Positions 31,254 through 43,200 of a DNA stretch of 64,000 bases are shown piece after piece. Origin of the DNA: Romanomermis culicivorax (taxonomy: Eukaryota > Nematoda > Enoplea > Mermithida > Mermithidae); contig CAWUHX010000032.1 in NCBI GenBank assembly GCA_963922205.1, forward strand, positions 496,001 to 560,000. Reading direction: 5' to 3'. How positions within the stretch are numbered: the first letter of the stretch is position 1; each line of letters opens with the position of its first letter. Made by a program: the position numbers and the translations under genes. The notes under the pieces are model-generated. The model made no database searches. It was not told where the DNA came from and was given only the letters and a program-made list of their open reading frames with translations.

Positions 31254-31740
31254 CAAAACAGCTTAAGCTGCAGCTCAGCTGTAGCTTAACTCATACACAC
31301 AAAACATATCATCGGGAAAGTTGAGCTGCAGCTGAGCTGCATCATAACGGCACTGTTATAACATACAGAGTTAAGCTACAGCTCAGCTGTTGAGAGTGGC
31401 CAAAGCAGCAACCTCAACTACGAATTGTTGCAAAAAGAGGGAGCCTTTCCCGCTGCTCGGTTGGCTCAGCGGTTGGTTAGAGCGTGCGGACGGTAGCCGC
31501 AAGGTCCTGGGTTCAAGTCCCAGACCGAGCCTAAGTTTTACCGAAGCCCCGAGTAGCGGGAAAAGGTTGCCTCAACACAGCTGCAGCTTAACTCTCTCGA
31601 CATGTTTTGTGTGCATGAGTTAAGCTACAGCTGAGCTGCAGCTTAACGACAATGGTATAACGTATAGAGTTAAGCTACAGCTTAAGCTGCAGCTCAACTG
31701 GAGCTTAAGTCTCTTTGATGAAACCGGCCCCTGGTGTCAA
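31254..31740. repeat. CAGCTGAGCTGCAGCTTAA repeat, copy 1
   Basis: Repeated AGCTGCAGCTTAAC and GTTAAGCTACAGCTCAGCTG words in both orientations with AACATATC/ACATGTTTTGTGTGCATGAG spacers, ending GATGAAACCGGCCCC. Two other copies lie at 48903-49050 and 55515-55769. This copy surrounds the tRNA-like sequence at 31455-31531. Confidence 0.7.
31455..31531 (+). tRNA. tRNA-like sequence, anticodon GGT (Thr), possibly a pseudogene
   Basis: A full cloverleaf can be drawn. The acceptor is GCTCGGT/ACCGAGC, the D stem GCTC/GAGC, the anticodon stem TGCGG/CCGCA with loop ACGGTAG (anticodon GGT), and the T arm CTGGG-TTCAAGT-CCCAG. B-box GGTTCAAGTCC is intact and A-box-like TGGCTCAGCGG is present. Position 33 is C instead of the near-universal T, there is no encoded CCA, and it lies inside a dispersed palindromic repeat with inverted flanks (CCTTTCCCGCT and AGCGGGAAAAGG). 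A tRNA-derived SINE head or tRNA pseudogene is as likely as a working gene. Confidence 0.6.
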
Positions 31741-32702
31741 ATTGAAGTGTCCAAGAGATTAGAGCCGAAGCTGATTCAGATTCGAGCCACAAAACATGTT
31801 TTTTGTTTTTTCTTTCGTAATGCTGCTTCAATTAATGTTATAATTCATGAACACATTTTTTCAGTGCATTGTTACTCGCATGTACGAAAATGATGTTACT
31901 CAAAGCATCTCTCGTTAGAGCATTATGATTTATAGTCTGTTTTTTATAAAATCCTTCCAAATAGAAAAGTGACAAAAATCAGTCTGTCATTAAAATCGTT
32001 TACATAGAGCTCTTACTGTAAAATTTTTCGCAGGAAAAACTGTTGAAGGTAGTTCTATATCCACACAAATTTTCAGTTCTATATGATATACTGTTAATCA
32101 GCAAAACCTGAAAAAGTGAAATAGTACTTGCTTTTCTTCATTATTTAGGAGCATTTCAAGAAAAACGGACTACACCTGTTCTTTGATCAGAGCCAGAAAT
32201 CTCACTGCATTACTAGCTCCCAGTATCTGGAAATCGTAATTAAAAGCGAACGTTTAAAAGGTTTCCTTGATCTTCGTCGTTGGTAAAGTTGTAACTATCA
32301 TCGAGCTGGCAATGAAATTCTATAGTCTGGTTTTCTTGAAATGCTTCTAAATAATGAAAATGGAAAGTAAGTAGTATTTCAGGTTTTCACGATTTCCAGA
32401 AAAACAGTAGATCACATAGGACTGGAAATTTGTCAGTATACTGACCTCACCTTCGGCAATGTTTCGAGTGGAAAATTTTACGGTAAGATCTCTATGTAAA
32501 CGCTTTTGACGACAGTACTAATTTTTGCCACTGTTCTATTGGAAGCATTTTATAAAAAACAGACTATAATTATTATTCAAAAACCATCAAATACTAATAG
32601 TTAGAGAGAGAGAGAGAGACGAAATATAACTGCAGATGCACTGTAACAATTGAATGTTAAATTGAGTAAGAACCGCACCTCAACCAAATTCAGATTTTAA
32701 AT

Positions 32703-32717
32703 CGGCGCAAAGCGCCC
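32703..32717. repeat. GC hairpin module, copy 11
   Basis: CGGCGCAAAGCGCCC followed by GAAAGATTC. One terminal pair is lost. Confidence 0.5.
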
Positions 32718-33130
32718 GAAAGATTCTGATGCTCTCAACTTCAAACATCCAAATTTGGCTTATCGTTCAACAATTCGGCTAATTTTTCAATAAAAAACTA
32801 TACATAACAATCCTGATTGAAGTTCTCTGACTTTTCCAGGATTTCCACATCTTCCAGGTGAATAAACCGTGTGAATAAAGCTTTCAATTTCCTCATGGAA
32901 CATTGTTCTGAAAATGAGACATGCTCTGTACACGCAGCTATTTTTACTCATTTTAGGGGTCTGGGTCGCCAAAAATTTGGAAATGGCTCATACAAATTTA
33001 GGTTTAGGAGGCATTTTATCTCCTAAATTTTCATTTACATATTTACATTTTGGTGAATTATAATTATTTTCATTCAATTTTAGATAGTAAGTGTTTTGCA
33101 GGCTCTAGAAATCAGAAAACAGAAAATTTC

Positions 33131-33147
33131 CCGGCGCTTGGCGCCGG
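33131..33147. repeat. GC hairpin module, copy 12
   Basis: CCGGCGCTTGGCGCCGG preceded by GAAAATTTC; identical stem-loop to copy 8. This is the last hairpin seen; none occurs in the following 30 kb. Confidence 0.6.
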
Positions 33148-34761
33148 ATTTTATTCTATAATTCTTCGGATTGGTCTTTTCACCGTTTTCCCACAAATCA
33201 AACTTTTTCGGGAAAATAATTTCGAAAAAGTGGAACTATATGAGAGTTTAACACGGAAAAAAGGAATTTTGGTGCATTTTCGGGTTCAAAATCTCTATTT
33301 TTCCAACTTTTTGGCAACTATAATTTTAAACATAAAGCCGAGTTTCCAGAAATAAGTTCCAATTTTTCAAACATGAAAATGTGAGTTTTTTAATTGTATA
33401 AAGATGTTTTTGCACAGAGAATTTGAACTTGATGCTTATTGAATAAGTTCCTTAAATTCAGGCCTGTAGCCAGGAATTTTTTCCGGAAGGAGGGTACACA
33501 TTTTTTCATCCAATTTACTGTAAAATGGGCATTTCTGACTAGACTTTTTTTGAAGAAAGAAACAAAAAGTCTACCTTTGTTTTTCTGACACTTGAAAAAT
33601 TTGGGGGACCATGCCCCCCAAAATGCCTACAGGTCTGCTTAAATTGATTATCCAGCATTTTAGAATGTCAGAATCTAAAAAAATTTCTTGAAATAGGAGA
33701 CAACAGAAGGAATAAGAGAATTAGAACAGAAGATGCATTTTTCACTGCCTTATACTTTTGTGCCCGAAGGGCATGAATTATGAACATGAAAGTGCTACCT
33801 TTCAAGAAGGTTTCTGCAGAAATACACGAGGTATCGTAGCTTTTTTGCATAAAAAATTTTTTTTGTGCTCGATTCTTCGACCGATTTTTGTACATGTATG
33901 TAGGAAGAAGTCTGTACCAGAAAAACACCGATTGCAAATAAAATTTTTAACAATAATTTTTTTGAATACGTATCAACTGATCCACAGCTGTTACAAGCCT
34001 ATTTCTCGATATGCTTCAATTACAAATTTTTGGTCTCTCAAAATTTAAATTTGACTTCTAAAAATTTAGGCCTGTAGGAGCCATTTGGCTCATGATTTTC
34101 AATGCAAAAAAGTCTAACCGGGAGAACCTAGGAGAAACCGGGAATTTCATTTTGAAAAACTGCTGGCCACCCTGTATATTGCACTATGTTGATTGGCGGC
34201 CGAATTGCAAGTCATTGAAATAGTTGTTTCCGAATGTTTGAAACATTAGTCCATTTGTTTTTGATGGTAGTTGCAGCGAACCGATGCAAGTGATCAAATA
34301 AAAAAATCATAACCAAAAAATAAAATGATCTGTTTTTCTTGAAATGCTGGTAAAATGGTAAAAAGCAAATACTATTTTGTATTTTTTCAGGGGATTTTAC
34401 GCTAAAATATATTACGTATACGATTGAAGGTTTTTGAGCATAATCAGTTGGGTCATTCCACGCCAACTGGTTCAATTTTGAAAATCTTTGCTTGCAGCCT
34501 TGAATCTATTTACAAGTTGACGGTGAAGTTCGAAATTAGGCAGCTTATTGAAGTTAGAAATTCTTTTAAAAAAGTAGATTTCGCAAAAAACACTATGGCT
34601 TCCGGAATTTCGGGAGTTGGACGAAAAAATTTTGCTCACAAAATATGGTCGAAATTTGGAATGGTCGAGCGGGAACTCCAGAGCCACTTGGCGTCTAACG
34701 TCAAAGAATCTTTTAAAGAGAAAATTCTTCCGCAAAAGTTTGTGTACTATTTCGAATATAG

Positions 34762-35714
34762 GGTTGTGTCTCCATTCCCCGACAATACCTATTTCCCGAC
34801 CGTCTCAATTTCCCAACCATCCTTTTTCCCTGACCATCCCCTTTCCCCGACCAATGTTTTAATTTCCCGATTCCCCGAGCGTTTCTCGGACGACTCAATT
34901 TTTGTAATAATCCCGATCGCCCGAGCATTGATATTTATGGCACATTTTTTTTGTTTAAAATTTTTTAATCAAGAAAGCAATTACATACAGGGTGTTTCAT
35001 GAAAATAGATGCACATTGTTATTTAGTTGCAGAGTAAATCAGAATGTAAAATTTTGATAGCTTCAACAGATAACCTTTTACATATCTCCAAAAAAAGATT
35101 TTGTGGAATTAAACCGATTCTTTTCTAAATCGGCTAATGATTCTAGCTTCCAGTGCTGTAAGTGAATGTTATTTCAGCACAGCAGGACATTACATATTCA
35201 TGGCGAAGAATCAGTTGCTGAAAAGTTGGTGATTTGTCATACTATTATGTAGTAACTTCGATTAGCCTTGATTTAGGGCCATGTTTTTTCCATTATCATA
35301 CACTTTGATCATTGTGACACATTTTAAAAAATGAATACGTAAAATTTATTCTTTTGAAAAAGAAAAAACATGATTCGGATTATAGCCAAACTCTCCGATT
35401 TTAATGAATTCGATTTTCGATGTTTGGTAAGAATAAATGTTGCAGGATCATAATCTCATATTTTTGAGAAGAAATTAAAGAACTAAGACTAAACTAATCA
35501 GAAATTTTTTGCTTTATATACCCGCTGTGGCCTTGAACTTTTGTAAAGCACAGTGGGAAAACATCCGTGGAAAAATAATGTGTAGCTCAATTTACATTTT
35601 CTTGCGAGCAAGTTTTTGTAATAAGGCATAAATTTTTCTTACTTTATTTATAACATTAGTCGGGGAAAAGGGATGGTCGGGGAAAAGGGATGGTCGCGGA
35701 AAGGGCACACAATC
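34762..35714. mobile_element. TIR element with CCCCGACCATCCC word ends, 8-bp TSD GAATATAG
   Basis: Left end GGTTGTGTCTCCATTCCCC, right end GGGCACACAATC (reverse complement GATTGTGTGCCC). The flanks are GAATATAG at 34754-34761 and 35715-35722. The left end iterates TTTCCCCGACCA-type words and the right end GGTCGGGGAAAAGGGATGG in inverse orientation. No transposase. ORFs across the left end are translations of the word array. Confidence 0.8.
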
Positions 35715-35879
35715 GAATATAGTGCTAACTTTTGCTACTTTCCAATTACAAGCATTTTATGAAGGCATACGGTGACCTACGTGTGATTTTTTGACCAACT
35801 GGTGCGATGCATCGTAACTGTATGGGACGAGAAACAGAGACATATTTCTTTATCATCTCATCAAGTCTCAACATAGGCG

Positions 35880-37016
35880 TGTCCCCAATACAGCGAAATG
35901 CACAACAGTGGAACTCAAAATGGAGAGACTCAAAACAGCGTTTCTCAAAACAGTGAAGTCTCAAAACGGCGATTCTCATTACAGCGAAATCTCAATACAG
36001 CGATTCCCAAAACAGCGAGGTCTCAAAACAGCGATTCTCAAAACATCGGAGTCTCAAAACAGCGATTCCCAAAACAGCGAGGTCTCAAAACAGCAATTCT
36101 CAAAACATCGGAGTCTCAAAACAGCGATTCTCAAAAGAGCGAATCTCAATACGGTGAAAAGTAAAAAGTTCTATGCATTAGAGTAAATGCACGCATTATT
36201 TTTATAATAAATATGCAAATTAGGTGCATTAAAATCGTTTTTTCTAGTTGAGATAGTCTATTTTCAGTTGCCTTTGGCCATTTAAGCTTCACATGCTTTT
36301 GTGCTGCAGTGTCGGAAGGAATGCACGAACGGACCATTCAAAAAACACAAAAAAAATTTTTCATACAACATTTTTTAAAAACGTTTGAAAAAAACAAAAA
36401 TTATCATAAGAATTTCCAATTAAAATTGTTTTGTATATTGCAAAAAAATTAAATTAATGAAATAAATAAAACAAAATGAAATAAGCAAATAAAACGAATG
36501 AATAAAATAATTAAGCAATAAAGGCGGAACAAAAAACAATACAGAAACAAAAATTTAAAAAATGTAGGTAAAAAATAAAACAAAATCATACAACTTGAAA
36601 AAATTAAACTTAAAGAACAAAAAAGCTCAAAATAAGAATATAAAGTGGAATAAGTCAATAAAGGAAAAAAGAACAAAAACATGCATGTATGTATGTTAAT
36701 AATAAACAAACCAGAATAAAAAGCTGTAATGTCGTGAAAACAACATGCTATAGAGCCATAATGTGAGAAATCTGGCGATTCGTCCAAAAATGTGTGACAA
36801 CCAGCATCTACCAGATCGAAATGGAGAACCAAATAGGCCATGCGCCAAAACGTCTACACCGCCCAAATCTCCATTTGTGCGTTCTAAAGATAACTTTTTT
36901 GAAAATTCGCCATTTTGAGAATCTGTTCTATGACTACGCTGTTTTGAGACATCACTGTTTTGAAAATCGCTGTATTGAGTCTCGCTATTTTGAGTTTCGC
37001 TAAATAGGGATGAAAC
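35880..37016. mobile_element. Foldback-like element with 15-bp tandem repeats (AAAACAGCGATTCTC)
   Basis: The left end (35890-36160) is an array of the 15-bp unit AAAACAGCGATTCTC with variants. The right end (36900-37010) is the inverted, more diverged array (GAGTCTCGCTATTTTGAGTT). Between them is AT-rich sequence dominated by AAATAAAACAAA-like runs (36430-36700). It sits about 100 bases beyond the stop codon of the LIM gene. ORFs of Gln/Asn/Ser pentapeptides are array artefacts. Confidence 0.7.
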
Positions 37017-37114
37017 CTCAATGCATCTCTAAATGCACCTCTCTCCCAATTGAAAACCGTCTAAACTTTTTATCCGTACGAAAAATATTATAGCTACAAT
37101 AAATGAGTAATAAA

Positions 37115-37247
37115 TCACAGAACGACTAACATCGGGGGTACATCTCGCCGTCTGCCGTCGTAATAACTTTGACTCATGTCGTTGAACAGCAACTTGTAAT
37201 GCGTTTTGCAATAAATGCCATCTGGACCTGCTGCATAGTTTTCCAGT
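37115..37247 (-). CDS. LIM gene terminal exon (second half of C-terminal LIM)
   Basis: Acceptor TCTCGCAAAG; LENYAAGPDGIYCKTHYKLL completes the LIM domain, then NDMSQSYYDGRRRDVPPMLV and a TGA at 37117-37115. Confidence 0.82.
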
Positions 37248-40200
37248 CTTTGCGAGAAAAAATAATCAACGTGCAGGAAAGGCATTTCATTAGAGAAAAT
37301 TTGCTACCTCAAATTGAATCCGCAATATTTACATTTGAAACACGGTTTATGGTATAAAAGGGCGTCGCATTCGAAACGTTCGGCCAAGTAAACCCTACTT
37401 TGGCACGCCGCACAAAATTCCGGACTGGGAGTTGGCACGCGAACGAACTTCAAATAAAATATTTTGTCGATCGATGAAGGAAAACAAATTTATCAGTAAA
37501 ACATGTTTACACCATAAATAAACAATGTGCCACCACCGAATTGAAAATCATGTATGTACAATAAAACAACGTGTGTAAAGCTGCCCCAAATGATGCAAAA
37601 AATCATAGAATATTAAGGCATAAATTGTAAAGCTATTGAAACTAATATACAGCAAAGTGCACTTGTGATTGAAAGCATATTGAAAACCACCCGAACACCA
37701 TGAGTTGTACGTGCTTCCGAATGTTTGAAGCGTTGTTAAGCGTCCATTGGCTGAAAGATTACACGAGTTTAGTTTAGTAAACATTATTTTGCACAGTGAC
37801 AAAATTTTCCAAATCCACCAATTTCCATGGTCAATATTCACAAAATGTACAATTTCGAGTAATTCTCCAAATTTTGAGACGATAAATTTGGAATACCGGA
37901 ATGATGCAGATCAAAATCCTGAAATTAGTTTATTTTCTTTTGAAATACTGAATTGAATTTCGAATAGAAATCTTTGAACTATTTTTTTGGTTGGTCATCA
38001 TGATCAGAATTCGCTGAAATTTTGAAATAAAAACTGAAAGTATGTCATAAAAACGAAATCTTATCCATGATCGGAAAATTGAATGACTTCGTATTATTTG
38101 CGGACTATATATGAAATTACTCGAAACATTTTCGAACACAGTTTCAGATTAGTCCACTTTGAGATCGATTAATTCTGAAAAAATTAGCTCAGCGATCGCC
38201 ACTCAAAAGCGTTACTTACTGTACCATTATAAATAGATGAGTGAGACCAAGCGGAAACTCTAATCAAGAGAGTTGTAGGTAATTTCTTGGTATAGCATTT
38301 TGCTGACACCAAATTGTTTTCTGCCTGGGTGTATTGGAAATTTATGGTTCATTTTTTATTAAAAGACTTCTACATTGAAAAAACGACAAAAATTGATACC
38401 GTCGTCAAAATCGTTTATATAAAGCTTTTACAACGGGATTTTTTATCGAAAAATTATTAGAAGTTGGTTATGTATATTCGAGTATTTACGATCTTATGTG
38501 TTCGTAAAAACACTACTTACTTAGTGTAGTTTTACATCAAGCATTTAAAGTTGTTGTGTAACAGGTGCGGCATTCAACTCTTATTCTTTTCATTTGATGA
38601 CGAGCAAATTTTTTTCGAAAGCTTACATTCTGCACCGATCGGCGAGCGGCTGCGGCGGCTTTTTGGGCTCGTTTGGCTTCTTTCCGTTCAATCTTTTCCC
38701 ATTTGGCGCGCGATTTTTGTCCATGTTCCGCGGCTATGATCAGATCGGCTTCTTTTTCTTTAGCCGAATCGTCGACCGAAACAGCTGTCGATTCTTCTTG
38801 AGGTTCGTCTTTCAATTGTTGTTCTTTCATTTCTGTAAGTCGTTAAAAAACTTTACTTTTGCAGGCAGGTGGCTAAAAACCGATTTGGATAACGCATGTT
38901 GAGTTGAGAATGGGCGACTCTGCTCTCAACACCCCTTCATCATAATGACATTACATGTAAAAATAGTTCAAACATCTTGTACTCAATATACCTACAGCGT
39001 CATAACAGTCACTTCAAAACTTACAAAAGCATAAATGTGGTCAATTTTTTGAGCTTGTGCAATGTGCTGGGAGATAGATCTATGCTTTTCTGGAATGAAC
39101 AGATTTCACAAAAAGTGCAAAAAATGATCAGCACTTACAGCAATCCCCAGATTAATTGAAATATTTACAAATAATCGAATGACATCGATGAAGAAACAAA
39201 AAGATTTAAATATAAACCGAAATTAGACATAAAACTTGAAATCAGAATAGGAGTTGTGCATTGACGTCTGGAAACATTGAATCGGAGTTTAAATTATAAG
39301 GTAAACAAAGCTTGTTTATTTCATGTGAAAATTCGACTAAACAAACGATTTTTGCGAAATGTCAAATATGATTCTATAAAATTTGAAGACAAAAAATTTT
39401 CCAAGAATCAAAATTCCAGAACATTTAAAAATTAACACTAAACAATCTGACATCAACAAAGGAACCGCAAAGAGAAAAGACAAAGCAGAAAATAAATGCT
39501 TTGCATATTCTGGATCGGAAACTTGTAGTAGTGGCATAAAAATGTACTACTTGAAAATCGTTTACACAAACTTTTACTGCATAATTTTACAGTCAAAAAA
39601 TTTATGACAGTTGATTGAGTCATCTCACAAATTTTTAGTTTCATATGACGTTTGGTTTTCCAAAAAATAACTAAAATATGAAGTATACTTGCTTTGGTTT
39701 CATTATTTGGGAATGGGAACCATGAAAAACAGAATATTCATTCTGTCATGAGAAAACGAGATCATCTATCCAGGAGCGGGCACTTTGAATCATTCATGAA
39801 TTTGAATTTTTGTCTGACGAGAATCCATGTATCTTATGCACGTCGACGGCGTCGAGGATGATGAGTGTCTCGTGTTTGGCTTTCCATACACTTTTACATT
39901 TGAAAATCTCACAATTTTTAAAGTGAAAATATTCAGCCTAATGTGCACTATAAGAGAACATTAAAAAAGCATGCAAATGACATGATTAACAGGAAGATGA
40001 CTGACAGCCCGGATTCATGAACAGCTCTGTACTAAACTGCAATATTGGATTACAGTATGATTGAGCCATAATGAAATAAGCAATCATTTATGAAAGCTGT
40101 CTTAACACTGACCCTTCAACTTTCTAAATTCGTCCTCTAATTGACGTTTTTTTTCTTCGGCCATAGACGGGTCGACTTGGGCTTTTTCGACAGCAGCAGC

Positions 40201-43200
40201 GGCGTTTTCGAATCGCGCTTTCAAATTTTTGGCCTCGACTTTTATACCGGCCAGTTCATCGGCCGGTACGCTGGGCACTACTTCTTTTTCCTTGAGGAGG
40301 ATTGTTCTGGCTTCGGGCCTTAAATTTTCCGATCATGAGTTGTGCCAGTTAGATTTTATGGAAATTTTGAATTTTTTTAATCTTAAAAATAAGCGGTTTT
40401 TTATTTTCACGCTAAATTTTTACTGTTCATAATGGGCAGTCTTTTACTTGATACTTACATGGAACCTTCTGGTGGCGGCGTTATCAACCTTTTAACTTTG
40501 GCAACTTTTCGCTCGTCGGCTTTTCCTTGTTCGATGTCCTTGAATTTGTTGACTAAATTTCCGACCTCGAAATCTCCGTCATCAGATTCCTCATCGTCAC
40601 TTTCGGCTTTTCGGTTCACGGGTTCTGGTCGATTCTTGTGCTATAGAAAACAATACTTTTTGTACCATATTGTATCACAGCCCGCTCATTAGTGAAGACG
40701 AGAGGGTTTATATCGTATTCTCAGCCTTCACATGCCCATAAAACCCTTGGTCAGATCAATTTTATTTCGTCACATACCTCCTTGGCCCATTTACTTTGTT
40801 CGAGCGTTTTAGTGGCCGGGGCAGCATTGGGCACAACTCCGTTTTTTACTTCGCTTTGTACTTTCGAAGTGTTGGTGTCTTCGGCAGCCGCACCTACCTG
40901 CAAACAAAGAAGCTTCAGTGCTATATCACGACCAAGTTTTTTATGAGTCTAGAGCTATAATAACCCTCACAATTTTTTTAGTAAAAACTTTTGTCATAAA
41001 AGGTTAGTGTTGACCACGCTTCTAATTTCTCTCATTTTTTCAATTCAAGCATTTTATAAAAACAGTCTAAATGAACATAAAAATGATGTTCTCATTTTCG
41101 CTGAATCCGCGTTCTCGACCAGTCTGTGAATTTCGTGCTTATCCGAGTGAAATATTGCGCTACACTTTGACATTGGTTCAAAAACTGGATGGTCTATTTA
41201 CTGTAAAATAATTCTTTCATGCGTACGATTTTTCGGAATCATGTACTGTAGCTGCCGAAGTCACGTACTGTGCTGTTCTTATATTGTAAAGCCATAAGGA
41301 TTCGATAAACATCCAATATATTTGTTGTTACTGACCGCCCTTTTTTACCGGAAAAGATCTAAAAAAACTCACCGTTCCGACTTGTTTTTTACTGCTACGC
41401 GCTTGCTTCATTTGTTTCCTGGCTTGTTTTATTTCGTCGAATTCTTTCTCGATTTGTTCTTTCTTTTTGGCCTGCTCGGCCACCTCATCAGTCGTTTGTT
41501 TGGCGCCCGCTTGTTCAAACGTGGCTTTTATTCCGCCCAGTTCGGCGCATCGGACGTCCACGACAACGGTTTTTTCGGTGGTCTTTCCATCGTCTAAAGG
41601 GCGCTTTTCGAAACGCTCTTTTACATTACCCATATCTATATAAAAGAATTTTGTACTACTGAATGGTACCGATTTTGTTGAGTCTGGAGAAAATGTTCTC
41701 GAAACAACGGTATATTTGAACTGATCATTGACAGTTTTGCAATACATCGAGACTACAAATGTGTTTTCGACAAACTAATTGAAAAATATTTTCAACGCTT
41801 ATTCTTAATGGTATTCATACTCTTGAGGATTGAGGTGGGCCATACCATGAAAATCACCATTTTAAATTCGATTCCATGTAGAATTTTAAATTTTATTTGA
41901 TGTAAAAATTCATGCAGGTCATCTCACTTGAATATTTTTTCTTACCATAACGTTATGTGAACAAGATTTGGGAAACATGCCAGTGAATAGCAGTGAGATA
42001 ATGTTAGGTGTTCGTAGATTACTTGGCACAGTAGCTTCCTCGTTGAAAGATTTGACTATCGTGGGGAAATCACCGACGGTGAACTAACAGCAGTGAATGA
42101 CAAGGTCAAATGATCGATGCATAATTTCACGGACAGCTAATAAGGATTTAAATGCACGTATTGATGAGGAGGACGAGAAAACCTACTCACAGGACAATAT
42201 TTGGAATCATCTTCAACAGGGAAGCATTATTGGTGAATAGAAGTGGGAAAGGAATATCTAAAAAATTGGACGTTACAGTTCTGCAACAGTTGATTAAAAA
42301 CATCATTCCTCTTTCGCTATCAGATCGAGCCACTCTATTAGCGAATTTTTATCAGAGTTAAAAAATGGATTCTGTATTCTAACACGATTTGTGAAAGGAA
42401 AAGTTCCGACAATATTCAGGGTGTTGCATAATGATTGGAGACACCCCTGCAGGCGTAAGGGTATAAGCTACAAATAATTATCGTATACTAGCGTGTAGAA
42501 AATTCAATTCTGCATTTCATGAACTATTTTTGAATTTGAAGTACCGAACCTGACTCAATTCATGGGTTAAAAAGAAAAGCTACCCTAAAATCAACAAAAA
42601 AACGAGAGTTTAAATAAATAATCAGTTTCACCGCCATTTGCCTCCCTAACCTATCGAAAACGTTCTGTCATATTCCAATTCGGTCAAAACGAGATGCAAA
42701 TTTTTTTGCAATGTTTCCCTCGAGTAGCGTCTTTGACCGATCTATTGCCAAGTGAGCGATTCCCAAGCGGGCGATTCCCAAGTGAGCGATTCCCAATTGA
42801 GCGATTCCCAGGTCAGCGATTCCAAAGTGAGCGAATTCGCAAGTGAGTGAATTCCCAATTGAGCGATTCCTATGTGAGCGATTCCCAAGTGAGCGAATGC
42901 CCAAGTGAACGAATTCCCAATTGAGCGATTCTCATGTGAGCGATTCCCAATTGAGCGAATTCCCAAATGAGCGTATTCTCACCTGAGCGATTCTCATGTG
43001 AGCGATTCCCAATTGAGCGAATTGCCAAGTGAGCGAATTCCCAATTAGACGATTCCAAACGAGCGACCGAGAATGTAATAACACTTTCTTCATATTTTCT
43101 TTCTTTACCTAACATTTTCCTTTGTTTGTATTTCTTTTTTCTTTCGTTTTCTGGGTGTATTGTTAATGTTTTCGTTCATGTTTGTTTTCTTTTGTCTCTG

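Larger units (their letters stand above)
31741..34440. other. Intergenic repeat-derived DNA
   Basis: No gene recognised. It contains a (GA)n microsatellite (about 32603-32620), GC hairpins at 32703 and 33131, and an element end TGCTGGCCACCCTG at 34161-34174. Short ORFs have no domains. Confidence 0.45.

Noticed and set aside
34424-35002. 192-codon plus-strand ORF
   Set aside because: It crosses the 8-bp target duplication and the word-array end of the element starting at 34762; no domain, so not a gene.
35890-36160. CRISPR-like array
   Set aside because: Short tandem units with no distinct spacers, no cas genes and a eukaryotic context.
35898-36186. Gln/Asn/Ser repeat ORFs that could look like a prion-like protein
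   Set aside because: Same reason: translation of the 15-bp array at the end of a foldback-like element.
41322-41597. Plus-strand hydrophobic ORF suggesting a membrane protein
   Set aside because: It is antisense to the Lys/Glu-rich LIM-gene exon 41635-41373.
42668-43115. ORFs of pentapeptide repeats (GIAHL, NRSHE)
   Set aside because: They follow directly from the 15-bp tandem unit, and all frames give similar repeats; no gene evidence.
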